Part shown: one piece after another, positions 8,182 through 19,411 of the stretch | Position numbering within the stretch: position 1 is the first letter of the stretch | Layout of the letters: every line of letters starts with the position of its first letter | NCBI RefSeq assembly: GCF_035593265.1 | Contig: NZ_CP141614.1 | Coordinates: forward strand, 2,294,001-2,358,000 | Direction: 5' to 3' | Source: Limnochorda sp. LNt | GTDB taxonomy: Bacteria; Bacillota; Limnochordia; Limnochordales; Geochordaceae | Length of the DNA stretch: 64,000 nt | Notes under the pieces: model-generated | Databases searched by the model: none | Seen by the model: only the letters and a program-made list of their open reading frames with translations | What the model was told of the DNA's origin: nothing | Translations under genes and position numbers: made by a program

Positions 8182-10066
8182 GCAGCACCCCGGCTCGCGA
8201 CAGCAGCTCGCACGCCAGCCAGGTCGCGCCCCCGCTGACCAGGCCCAGCGCCAGCCCGTTGAGCACGCGCACGCCGGTGACGGCCAGCGGCGTGTGGATA
8301 TGGGCGAAGCTGTTGACGATGGAGACCGCCCCGATGGAGGCGATGGCCCACAGTCCCGCCCGGGCGACCGGCCACCGCGCCCACAGGCGCCGGCCCTCTC
8401 CGTAGAGCGCCGCGGCCAGCGCGGGGTAGGCCACGACAAACTCCTTCGTGCGCGGGCGCACCGCCATGGTCTGCTCCAGCCATCCCCGCGCCAGCCGCTC
8501 CAGCTGGGAGACGGCCCCGGCCTCGTTGCCCGTCCGCACGAGGTAATACGCCGCCGCAGCCACCACCAGCACGGCCGCCGCAGCGTCGGCCCACCGCAGG
8601 GGTCGGGTCGCCCACGCCCGCAGCCGGGCCACGCCACCGCCGGAGGCCGCCAGGGCGGCCAGCCCCACCACCAGCGGCGGCAGCGCGTGCGCCAGCTTGA
8701 CCCCCCTAAACTGCTCGAGGCGCAGCACGAAGAGGCCGTCGCTGAGCAGGGCCGCCACCATCAGCCCGCCCGCCACGCCGATGGCCACGAAGACGGCCAG
8801 CCCCCCAGCGCCCTCGCCGCCGGCCACCGGCGGCTCCGGTCCGCCTCGGCCAGGGCGGCGGCCGCTCCGGCCGCCGCCACCGGAGCGACCAGGGCGACAC
8901 CCAGGGCCGCAGCCTGCCGGAGCAGCACGGAGACGGGCGTCTCCCAGCCGCGCGCCCGTGCCCAGGCCACCGCGGCCCCGCCCGCGAGCCCGCCAGCACC
9001 GCTGCGAGCGGCATCCACCCGCCAGGGCGCCGCGCGGCCGCCCGCCAACCCTCCCACGCCCAGGCGGCCAGGCCGCCGGCCCCCACGCCCACCAGCGCGA
9101 GCAGCCACGCCGGCGGGCGGGCAGCGCCGGCTCGGGCCCGGCCGGCCACGACCCGCCCTTCACGCTCCAGGGCCCCGGCCATCTCCCGCACCAGGGCGAC
9201 GGTCTCGTCGGCCGTGGCCGCCGGCCGCAAGTAGAGGACGCGAGCACCCCGCTCCCGCACGGCCCGCACGTAGCGCGCCACGGCGTCGTCCACCGTCGAG
9301 GCCGCCATCTCCTCGGCCCGCATGCTGTGGACGCCGACGGCCGCCAGGTCCAGGCGCCGCGCCAGCTCGGGCGCCCCCTGCTGCCCGGCGAACTCCACCA
9401 GGCCCAGCGCCAGCCCCGCCCGGCGCATGGGGCCGGCCACGGCCGCCGGGTCGGGCACCGAGGACCCCTCGAAGATGAGCACGCGGCTGATGGCCGGAGT
9501 CGTCGGCCCGGTCCCAGCGGCGGTGGCCGCCGCTGGATCCGCCGGGGCGAAGGCCCACGGCTCGATCCGGGGGCGGTCGGCGTAACGCAGCAGGACGAGC
9601 ACGTCCGCCTCCCGGCGGCGGCCAGCGCCTGCTCCGGAAGGCCGGCTCCCAGGGCGAGCGCCGCCGGCAGGGGAGGGCAGCGGCCGCGGCGGCCCCGAGG
9701 CGCGCAGCAGCCACGTGCCCGGCCCCGGAGAGACACCCCCAGCAGCGACGCCTGGCGGTCGGTCAGCACCACCGCCTCCCCGGAGTCGAGCAGGCCCTGC
9801 ACCGTCTGCTCGGCCACCGCCACCGAGACGAGCCCGGCGGCCGCCAGCTCGCGCAGGACGGTGACCGGCTCCAGCCCCCACCGGAGCCGGGCCGCCTCTT
9901 GCAGGGCCGACCAGTCCATGGTCAGCTCGACGGGCCCCCGGTCGGCCGCCTCCCGTCCGGCGCGGGGCGCCAGCGCCCACGACGCCGCGACGAGCCCGAC
10001 GGCGACCGCGGCCGCCCCGAGCCACCACCCGCTCCGCCAAGGGGCCCAGCCACCGCCTCCGCTCAC
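8114..10066 (-). CDS. DUF5693 family membrane protein, several apparent frameshifts
   Basis: From GTG 10066 (AGGAGG 7 bp upstream) the protein has a membrane anchor, then LTMDWSALQEAARLRWGLEPV and VAVAEQTVQGLL, as in DUF5693 proteins, which often accompany csaB and tagA. After LTDRQASLLGVSLR (about 9740) the family-like sequence passes to another frame (VLVLLRYADRPRIEPWAFAP through VGVHSMRAEEMAA), then near 9000 to a third, and returns to the first for the C-terminal membrane helices (YYLVRTGNEAG, FVVAYPALAAALYG, NSFAHIHTPL). The net length is a multiple of three. At least three indels are implied. Function is unknown; the context suggests cell-envelope polymer work. Confidence 0.6.
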   Translation of the reverse strand: MSGGGGWAPWRSGWWLGAAAVAVGLVAASWALAPRAGREAADRGPVELTMDWSALQEAARLRWGLEPVTVLRELAAAGLVSVAVAEQTVQGLLDSGEAVVLTDRQASLLGVSLRGRARGCCAPRGRRGRCPPLPAALALGAGLPEQALAAAGRRTCSSCCVTPTAPGSSRGPSPRRIQRRPPPLGPGRRLRPSAACSSSRGPRCPTRRPWPAPCAGRGWRWAWWSSPGSRGRPSWRGAWTWRPSASTACGPRRWRPRRWTTPWRATCGPCGSGVLASSTCGRRPRPTRPSPWCGRWPGPWSVKGGSWPAGPEPALPARRRGCSRWWAWGPAAWPPGRGRVGGRPRGALAGGCRSQRCWRARGRGRGGLGTGARLGDARLRAAPAGCGPGCRPGRSGGGGRSGRRPGRGGPEPPVAGGEGAGGLAVFVAIGVAGGLMVAALLSDGLFVLRLEQFRGVKLAHALPPLVVGLAALAASGGGVARLRAWATRPLRWADAAAAVLVVAAAAYYLVRTGNEAGAVSQLERLARGWLEQTMAVRPRTKEFVVAYPALAAALYGEGRRLWARWPVARAGLWAIASIGAVSIVNSFAHIHTPLAVTGVRVLNGLALGLVSGGATWLACELLSRAGVLREGAEGHEGRPVGLLRLRQPGR

Positions 10067-10078
10067 GAGAGGTCCTCC

Positions 10079-10834
10079 TCACGGGGCCGCCGGGCGATGG
10101 CGGCCCCAGACGAGCAGTTGGCCCTCGCCCGTCTGGAGCCGCTCGATGACCACGGGCACCGGCAGCGTGCCCAGCGGCACCCTCAGCACGCCCGGCGCCC
10201 CCGCCACGTCCAGCGAGAGCGCCGGCGTGCCGTCGCGCTCGATGGAGAGGCGGTCGGGCACCAGTGCCACCACGTTGCCCGGCTCCACCATCAGCCGCCC
10301 GTCGAGGCCCAGGCTGACGGTCTCGTCGTCCACCGACGCCTCCATCACCAGCCGGGGGCCCTGCGGCGTCAGACGCACCCGCAGCAACCTGGCCAGCTGG
10401 CCGTTGCGCTGCAGGTACTCGTTGAGCGCCTGTTCGCTCAGCACCAGCTCCAGCTCGAGCCGCCGGGCGGAGCTGACCACGAGCCGGCCCTCTCGGGCCG
10501 AGGCCGCCAGATCTACCGTCACGCCCTCGCCGTAAAGCCGAAACCGCTCGGCTCGGATCTGCCCCGCCTGCAGCTCCCGCCCCGACACCTCCAGGCGGTC
10601 GATGCGACCCGCCAGAAGCGCCAGGCCGGGCCGGCTCGCCAGCGTCACCTCCAGCGCGGCCGGATCCTGCACCATGGCGGCCAGGGCCACCCGCACCTGC
10701 TCCGAGGCCCGGTGCGGCAGGGTGCGGCTCCACGCCCCACCCCCCACCACGCCGGCCGCCACCACCAGGGCCGTCACCACCAGGGCCGCCTTGCGGCTCG
10801 CCCGGCGCGGGCCGGCCGCGGGTGCCCGCCTCAT
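10079..10834 (-). CDS. DUF2993 (LmeA-like) lipid-binding protein
   Basis: The 251-residue protein has an N-terminal signal-anchor (ALVVTALVVAAGVVGG) followed by a beta-rich domain of the DUF2993 type: LLAGRIDRLEVSGRELQAGQIRAERFRLYG and LSEQALNEYLQ. Such proteins bind phospholipids outside the membrane in actinobacteria; the role in Bacillota is not known. The ATG overlaps the prfB stop (ATGA), so translation is coupled to prfB. The DUF5693 gene follows 12 bp later. The grouping with envelope genes fits an extracytoplasmic role. Confidence 0.72.
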   Translation of the reverse strand: MRRAPAAGPRRASRKAALVVTALVVAAGVVGGGAWSRTLPHRASEQVRVALAAMVQDPAALEVTLASRPGLALLAGRIDRLEVSGRELQAGQIRAERFRLYGEGVTVDLAASAREGRLVVSSARRLELELVLSEQALNEYLQRNGQLARLLRVRLTPQGPRLVMEASVDDETVSLGLDGRLMVEPGNVVALVPDRLSIERDGTPALSLDVAGAPGVLRVPLGTLPVPVVIERLQTGEGQLLVWGRHRPAAP

Positions 10835-12004
10835 CGCCGACTCGGGGCCCCGGCGGCCTGCCAGCGCAGGTAGGCCTCGATGAAAGCCTGCAGCTCGCCG
10901 TCCATCACCGACTGCACGTCGCCCGTCTCGAAGCCCGTGCGGTGATCCTTCACCATGGTGTAGGGCTGGAAGACGTACGAGCGGATCTGGTTGCCCCAGG
11001 CGATCTCGCCGACGTCGCCCCGCAGCTCCTCCAGCTGCTCGCGCTGCTCGGCCAGCTTGCGCTCCAGCAGGCGTGCCTTCAAGATGCGCATGGCCGTCTC
11101 CCGGTTTTGGAGCTGCGAGCGCTCGCTCTGGCAGGAGACCACGATGCCGGTGGGGAGGTGGGTGATGCGCACGGCCGACTCGGTCTTGTTGACGTACTGC
11201 CCGCCGTGGCCCCCCGCCCTGAAGGTGTCGATGCGCAGCTCCTCGGGCTTGATCTCGACGGCCAGGTCCGTCGGCAGGTCGGGCAGCACGTCGACCGACG
11301 CGAACGACGTGTGCCGCCGGCCCGAGGCGTCGAAGGGCGAGATCCGCACCAGGCGGTGGACGCCCTTCTCGGCGCGCAGGTACCCGTAGGCGTTGGGCCC
11401 CTTGATGGCCAGGGTAGCGCTCTTGATGCCCGCCTCGTCGCCGGGCAGCAGCTCCAGCACCTCCACCTTGAAGCCGCTCGCCTCGGCCCACCGCCGATAC
11501 ATACGCAGGAGCATCTGGGCCCAGTCCTGCGACTCCGTGCCCCCTGCGCCGGGGTGGATGGAGACGATGGCGTCGTGGCGGTCGTAGGGGCCCGACAGCA
11601 GCGTCTCCAGCTCGAGCCGCTCCAGCGCCGACTCGGCCCGCTGGGTCTCCTCCAGCAGCTCCGCTCCCATGGCCGACTGGTTGACCGGTTCCCCGGCCCG
11701 GCCGGCCTCCCGGGCCTCCTCCTGGGCGATGGCGACCAGGGCCGCCAGGTCCTCCACCTGGCGCGCCACCTCGTCGAAGGACTCCACGCTGCGGCGCACC
11801 TGGCGCAGCTCGTCGATCAGCGAGCGCGCGGCCCCGTCCTGCCAGAAGCCGGGGCGCGCCATCTCCTCCTCGAGCTGGGCGATGCGGCGACGCTTGCCGT
11901 CGATGTCAAAGAAACTCCCTCAATGCCTCGACCCGCCGGCGGGCCTCCTCGACCCGCTCGGTCAGGGCGCTCCAGGGGATGAGCTCGACCTTGGATGGCT
12001 CCAT
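10831..12004 (-). CDS. prfB: Peptide chain release factor 2, programmed +1 frameshift
   Basis: Frame 0 starts at ATG 12004 (GGGAGG about 10 bp upstream), encodes MEPSKVELIPWSALTERVEE and onward for 32 codons, and meets TGA at 11908-11906. Reading resumes in the +1 frame at GAC and gives a full RF2 of about 390 residues. The SPF anticodon-like motif is present (ISPFDASGRRHTSFASV), and GGQ is present in RAGGHGGQYVNKTES. RF2 releases peptides at UGA and UAA; low RF2 favours the shift, giving autoregulation. The gene follows secA by about 75 bp, the usual secA-prfB order. Confidence 0.95.
11905..11920 (-). promoter_or_regulatory. prfB programmed frameshift site
   Basis: The minus strand reads AGGGAGTTTCTTTGAC. 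CTT-TGA-C is the canonical slippery codon, in-frame stop and 3' C. The Shine-Dalgarno-like AGGGAG lies three bases before CTT, as in E. coli (AGGGGGTATCTTTGAC). Confidence 0.93.
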
Positions 12005-12079
12005 GGGGTGATGACCTCCCGTCGCACGCGGATGTGGCAGGCTCGGCGCCCGGCAGCCCGCCGGGGCCCGGCGTCGTCG

Positions 12080-14953
<2,874 letters not shown>

Positions 14954-15049
14954 GCCCATGCCTCCCCGATCACGCCCCGCCGCCACCCTCTCAGCCCGCC
15001 CCTCCGCGTGCCATGCCGCGGGCGTCTCGGGCCCGGCGAAGCCGCCGCT

Positions 15050-15055
15050 ATTATA
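15050..15055 (-). promoter_or_regulatory. -10 element ahead of secA
   Basis: The minus strand reads GGCGGTATAATAGC about 100 bp before secA, immediately after the stop of the preceding gene. The -35 is poor (TTCGTC at 17 bp). It probably starts the secA-prfB transcript. Confidence 0.45.
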
Positions 15056-15794
15056 CCGCCGGCCCTCCCGGGGACGAAAGTTTGCCCAGGGCGTCCAGGG
15101 CCGCCAGGGCCCCCGCCACGGCTGCGTTGCCCTGCACCAGGGCGGCGCCCATGCTCCAGCGCACCTCCCGGGCCCGGCTCCAGGTGGCGCTGGTCACCGC
15201 CACCACCACGGCCTGCGACGCCTGCGGGCCTGCCAGATCCACCCACTGCAGGGAGACCCATCGGAACGGCTCCCAGCGGGGTGCGAGCGCCTCCAGCACG
15301 GCCCTTGCGCCCAGGGCGGCCATCGTCTCGGGAGTCGAGGGCCCGGCGCTGCGCCCCTGCAGGTGTTCGCCCGATGGGGCCACCAGCTCCGCCGTCACCT
15401 CGACGCGGCCCTCCGCCAGGCGGAGCTGCAGGCCGTCGAGCCGCCAGGGCCCTACCGTGACCTGCACGGCGATGGGCTCGTCCGATGTCCGGGGCGCCTG
15501 CTCCGGGGCCTCCTCGGAGCGAGGAGGAGCGGCGGCCGGGTGCGGGGGGCCCGGCGAGCCCATCTCCTCCGTCGCAGCCGGTGTCCGGGAAGCCTCGGGG
15601 CGGGCGGCCCGGCCGCCGGCCCGGCCCGGGTTGACGATGCTGACCTTCTGATAGGGGACCGACAGGTTGTGGTTGACCAGCAAGAGGCTCTGGATGTCTC
15701 GGGCGATCATCTTGGCCGAGCGCTCGCCCGTGCCGATGACGTGGATCTCGCTGACGTGCCCTTCGCGGTCCCATACGACCCGGCAGTCCGCCAC
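15051..15794 (-). CDS. Conserved hypothetical protein, start uncertain
   Basis: From GTG 15794 the product is 247 residues. The N-terminal part ([20 protein letters not shown], then [14 protein letters not shown] and VPYQKVSIV) forms a small alpha-beta module that I have seen in unnamed proteins of high-GC Bacillota. A Pro/Ala-rich linker follows (about 55-95), then a second domain ([30 protein letters not shown]). In-frame coding-like sequence ([15 protein letters not shown]) continues upstream of this start to about 15940 without an ATG, GTG or TTG, so either an unusual start or an indel is likely. Function unknown. It lies just upstream of the secA promoter. Confidence 0.6.
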   Translation of the reverse strand: MADCRVVWDREGHVSEIHVIGTGERSAKMIARDIQSLLLVNHNLSVPYQKVSIVNPGRAGGRAARPEASRTPAATEEMGSPGPPHPAAAPPRSEEAPEQAPRTSDEPIAVQVTVGPWRLDGLQLRLAEGRVEVTAELVAPSGEHLQGRSAGPSTPETMAALGARAVLEALAPRWEPFRWVSLQWVDLAGPQASQAVVVAVTSATWSRAREVRWSMGAALVQGNAAVAGALAALDALGKLSSPGGPAV

Positions 15795-16014
15795 GCCCGG
15801 GATGGTGCGGATGTCCTCCTCGACGACCCGGCTCTCCGGCGCCTGGCGGGGCTGGCGGCCGTACGCGCCTGGGTCGGGCGATGCCGAACGGGGCGTCCCG
15901 GACTCGGACTCGTGGAGGCCCGTGGCGCTCGAGGACAGTCTCCCTCACCTGCCCTTCTCAGGCTGGACGACCACCGCCCGCATCGGGCTGGCCCACTGGT
16001 CCCCCGGCGTCGGG

Positions 16015-17121
16015 CTACCCCCCCTCCCGCAGGCGGGCGTCCACCAGGGCCCACACGCCGCCGCTGACCAGCGAGTGGCCGCCCAGGAGCACCGGGATGG
16101 GCGACTCCTCGACGGCAGCCCTGGTGAAGGCCCGCACGCCCGGATGGTCGATGCTCTCCCATTCCCCCAAATCGGACAGAAACCGATCCGACTGCGAGAC
16201 CTCCCACCGACGATGGGCGAACAGCACCCGGGTGTCGAGCAGCGCGGCCGCGGCCACCAGGCCCAGCCGCTCGAAGAGGCCCCGATCGCCCACGCTCTCC
16301 CACAGGTACCCCATCAGCGAGACGGCCTCGCCCCTGCGATCCCGGCCCAGCGACTTCATGCCGCGCTCCTCGGAGAGCACCCGCAGGCGGCAGCGCGTGC
16401 GGTCGTCGAGGTAATAGAAGAGGGGCGCGCCGATGCGGCCGAAGATGAGGAGGTCGGCCATCGGGTCGTCCATGATGGCCAGGACGGCCTGCACCCGCCG
16501 GCGATCCAGGGGGTGGCGCTCGAGCCACTCGCGTACCGCCGGCCCCGTGCCCGGATGCACCCCCAGCACGAGGGCGTCGGTGGGCGTATCGATGTCGAAG
16601 TGCAGCCCCAGCGTGCGGGGCGGGTGCACCAGCTCGAGCCCCGCGCCCGCGCTGAGGGCCATGGCCAGGCTGTTGTCGAGGGAGGGGGGATCGATGCGGT
16701 CCAGCGCGTCGCCGGGGGTGAAGGCGATGAGGTCGGCCGAGTGGACGTTGTTGGCGATGACCACCCGCTCCCGGCACGCCAGCTCCCGGGCGATCCACCC
16801 CAGGTCGTCGGGCGTGGCCAGGGCTCCCAGGCCGCCGCTCATGTAGATGACCCGCTCGAATCGGCGGGCACGCACCAGCTGGGCCAGCCGGCGGCCGAAA
16901 TGGAAGGGCTGCCCCTGCCCGTCCCGATCCACCTCGGCGCCCAAGGCCCGTGCGTGCTCCGCCAGCGACTCCCGGTCGGTCACCACCACGATCTGCTCGA
17001 TGGCCCCGCAGGCCTCGGCCCGGCGGATGGTGTCGAGCACGATGGCCTCGCGCAGTTCGGCGAGCATACGTTCGACCCAGCTGCGAGCCGGGCCCCCTTC
17101 GAAGATGACCAGGGATACCAT
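16015..17121 (-). CDS. Conserved hypothetical protein, nucleotidyltransferase-like N-terminus
   Basis: The 368-residue protein starts at ATG 17121 (GGGCAGGGG upstream). The first 200 residues resemble GT-A/MobA/CofC-type nucleotidyltransferases in pattern: AIVLDTIRRAEACGAIEQIVVVTD, then VIYMSGGLGALATPDDL, ANNVHSADLIAF and LGLHFDIDTPTDALVLG. The C-terminal half (DLLIFGRIGAPLFYYLDDRTRCR, GGHSLVSGGVWAL) is not familiar. There is no signal peptide. It sits between HPF and the preceding unknown gene, all leftward. Substrate and pathway are unknown; calling it a transferase is inference from fold-like motifs. Confidence 0.6.
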   Translation of the reverse strand: MVSLVIFEGGPARSWVERMLAELREAIVLDTIRRAEACGAIEQIVVVTDRESLAEHARALGAEVDRDGQGQPFHFGRRLAQLVRARRFERVIYMSGGLGALATPDDLGWIARELACRERVVIANNVHSADLIAFTPGDALDRIDPPSLDNSLAMALSAGAGLELVHPPRTLGLHFDIDTPTDALVLGVHPGTGPAVREWLERHPLDRRRVQAVLAIMDDPMADLLIFGRIGAPLFYYLDDRTRCRLRVLSEERGMKSLGRDRRGEAVSLMGYLWESVGDRGLFERLGLVAAAALLDTRVLFAHRRWEVSQSDRFLSDLGEWESIDHPGVRAFTRAAVEESPIPVLLGGHSLVSGGVWALVDARLREGG

Positions 17122-17182
17122 GGCCCCTGCCCTCGGGGAGACGCCGTGGCCTCCCCCGCCCCCCACGGGGCGGGACGGGAGG

Positions 17183-17764
17183 CTACTCGCCCGGCTCGAT
17201 CAACCCGTAGTTGCCGTCCCGGCGCCGGTACAGCACGTTGACCTCGTCGGTCGACTCGTTGACGAAGACGAAGAAGTCGTGACCCAACAATTCCATCTGG
17301 AGGATGGCCTCGTCCACGGACATGGGCTTGAAGGCGAAGCGCTTGGTGCGCACGACCCGCGGCTCGTCGCCGGACGTCTCGTCCCGCTCCTCGGACCGCT
17401 CAGGGGCCGGCACCCGCACGGTGGCCGGGCCGCCCCCCTGGCTCCTGGCGGGCTCGAGGCGAGACTTGAAGCGCAGGAACTGCCGCTCGGCCCTCTCCGA
17501 CGCCTCGTCGACCGCCGCCAGGGCGTCGGGGCCCTTGCCGGCGCCGCGCAGGAAGCGCCCGCCCAGCTGAAGCGTCACCTCGGCCTGGTACTGCCCGCGG
17601 AAGGTGCCGACGACCACCTCGGCCCGCACCGCATCATGGGTGTCGAAGTAGCGGCTCAGCTTGCCCACCTTGCGCTGGGCATACTCCCGCAGGGCCGGGA
17701 CGATCTCGACGTTCTTGCCCTTGACCAGGATGGTCATGCCGGACGCCTCGGGCTGATAGGCCAT
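17183..17764 (-). CDS. hpf: Ribosome hibernation promoting factor, long form
   Basis: The product of about 193 residues has an N-terminal HPF/YfiA domain (MTILVKGKNVEIVPALREYA, RKVGKLSRYF) and a C-terminal dimerisation domain (RTKRFAFKPMSVDEAILQME, LLGHDFFVFVN, DGNYGLIEP), joined by a charged linker. Long HPF pairs 70S ribosomes into 100S dimers in stationary phase. ATG 17764 is used; a second in-frame ATG at 17737 begins exactly at the conserved MTILV and is equally plausible. Confidence 0.93.
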   Translation of the reverse strand: MAYQPEASGMTILVKGKNVEIVPALREYAQRKVGKLSRYFDTHDAVRAEVVVGTFRGQYQAEVTLQLGGRFLRGAGKGPDALAAVDEASERAERQFLRFKSRLEPARSQGGGPATVRVPAPERSEERDETSGDEPRVVRTKRFAFKPMSVDEAILQMELLGHDFFVFVNESTDEVNVLYRRRDGNYGLIEPGE

Positions 17765-17832
17765 GGCATCGGCCCCCCATCGACATCCTTCCCCGCGGGT
17801 CCGCCAAACCCTCTCTCTCGACGGCCGCACCG

Positions 17833-18492
17833 TCAGGCGGCGACCCGCACGCGCCGCTCGACCCAGCCCACCAGGTACGAGACCGCCCGCGTCAGCACCA
17901 GGTACATGACGGTGACCGCCAGCAGCACCTCGAAGTAGCGGAAGGTGCGGCTGCCCAGCAGCTGGCCCCGGCGCATCAGGTCCTCCATGGCGATGACCGA
18001 GACCAGCGACGAGTCCTTGAGCATCGCGATGAACTCGTTGCCGATGGGCGGGATGATGCGCCGGAAGGCCTGGGGCAGCACGATGTACCGCATGATCTGT
18101 CCGTGGGTCATCCCCGTGGACTGAGCGGCCTCGATCTGCCCCTTCTCCACCGACTGGATGCCGGAGCGGACGATCTCGGCCACGTAGGCGGCACTGTTGA
18201 GGCTCAGGGCCAGCAGGCCCGCCGCGAGGCTCGACAGGGGAAAGCCCAGCACCTGGGGCAGCCCGTAGAAGACGAAGAGGATCTGGGCCAACAGCGGCGT
18301 CCCCCGGAAGACGTCGATGTAGGCGGCGGCGACGGCCGACAACGGGCGGCTACGGGAGAGCCGCATGAGCGCAAGCACCGTGCCCAGCACGATGCCTGCG
18401 CTCACCGATACGGTGGTCAACACCAGCGTGGCCCGGGCGCCGACCAGCAGGTACGGAAAGCTGCTCCAGACGATGTCCCATCGGAAGTCCAT
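17833..18492 (-). CDS. Polar amino-acid ABC transporter permease
   Basis: The 219-residue membrane protein belongs to the HisM/GlnP permease family: FRGTPLLAQILFVFYGLPQVLG, NSAAYVAEIVRSGIQSVEKGQIEAAQSTGMT (the EAA loop that contacts the ATPase) and LPQAFRRIIPPIGNEFIAMLKDSSL. It should form the channel for the binding protein encoded just upstream (42 bp apart). The next gene is hpf, so no cognate ATPase is present; it must be supplied from elsewhere. Confidence 0.9.
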   Translation of the reverse strand: MDFRWDIVWSSFPYLLVGARATLVLTTVSVSAGIVLGTVLALMRLSRSRPLSAVAAAYIDVFRGTPLLAQILFVFYGLPQVLGFPLSSLAAGLLALSLNSAAYVAEIVRSGIQSVEKGQIEAAQSTGMTHGQIMRYIVLPQAFRRIIPPIGNEFIAMLKDSSLVSVIAMEDLMRRGQLLGSRTFRYFEVLLAVTVMYLVLTRAVSYLVGWVERRVRVAA

Positions 18493-18533
18493 GATGCGCG
18501 GCCCTCACCCGGCCTGGGGCGGCGTCGACCGTT

Positions 18534-19316
18534 CTACGTCCGGATCCAGGTGGCGTAGAGCCGGTCGTAGGTGCCGTCGGCCTTGATCTCGGCCAGGGCG
18601 CGGTTGATGGCCTGGACCAGCTCGGGGCGGCCCTTGCGCACCGCGATGCCGTAGTACTCCTCGGTGAAGGGCTCCCCCACCACCTGGACCTGGCCGGGAA
18701 ACTCCCGCGCCAGCTGCACCGCCACGGCCAGATCGATGACGGCCGCGTCGGCCGACCGCTGCATGACGGCCTGCACCGCCAGCGGGGTGGTGTCGTACTT
18801 GTCGATGCGCCGCACCCCGGCGATCTGCTCGGTGGCGAACTGGCCCGTCGTGTTGATCTGCACGGCCACCACCCGGCCCCGCAGATCCTCGGGTCGCTGG
18901 ATGGCCGTCTCGCCCCGGCGCACCACCATCACCTGGCCGGCCGTGAAGTAAGGATCCGAGAAGTCCACCACGGCCGCCCGCTCCTCCAGGATGGTCATGG
19001 CCGAGATGATGACGTCGTAGTTGCCGTTGTTGAGACCGGGGATGAGGCCGTCCCAGGCGACGTTTTGGATGACCACGGGCACCCCCAGTCGCCGCCCGAT
19101 CTCCCGGATCAGGTCCATGTCGAAGCCCTTGAACTCGTCGCCCTCCACGAACTCGAAGGGTGGGTAGGTGGCGTCGGTGCCGACCCGCAGCACCGATGGG
19201 ACCCCCGACGCCCCCGCCCGCACACCGGCGGACGGCAGCAGCCCCGCCAGCGCGGCCCCCACCAGCACGGCCGCCACGGCGGCAGCCATCCGCAGACCGC
19301 GAGCCGCCCGACTCAT
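18534..19316 (-). CDS. Polar amino-acid ABC transporter substrate-binding protein
   Basis: The 260-residue protein starts at ATG 19316 (GGGAGGAG, 9 bp). A signal peptide is evident (MAAAVAAVLVGAALAGLLP), with no lipobox Cys. The mature part shows family 3 binding protein features: LRVGTDATYPPFEFVEGDEFKGFD, NNGNYDVIISAMTILEERAAVVDFSDPYF and FTEEYYGIAVRKG. It would deliver a polar amino acid, perhaps glutamine, arginine or histidine, to the permease downstream. Ligand specificity cannot be read from the sequence. Confidence 0.9.
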   Translation of the reverse strand: MSRAARGLRMAAAVAAVLVGAALAGLLPSAGVRAGASGVPSVLRVGTDATYPPFEFVEGDEFKGFDMDLIREIGRRLGVPVVIQNVAWDGLIPGLNNGNYDVIISAMTILEERAAVVDFSDPYFTAGQVMVVRRGETAIQRPEDLRGRVVAVQINTTGQFATEQIAGVRRIDKYDTTPLAVQAVMQRSADAAVIDLAVAVQLAREFPGQVQVVGEPFTEEYYGIAVRKGRPELVQAINRALAEIKADGTYDRLYATWIRT

Positions 19317-19411
19317 CGATCGGTCACTCCTCCCACCAGACGGAGCAGACCGGCGCCGCCGCATCGACGGCGCCGGTCGCTCCCCCTCTCACGCCGCGGA
19401 CGTTGCGGCGT

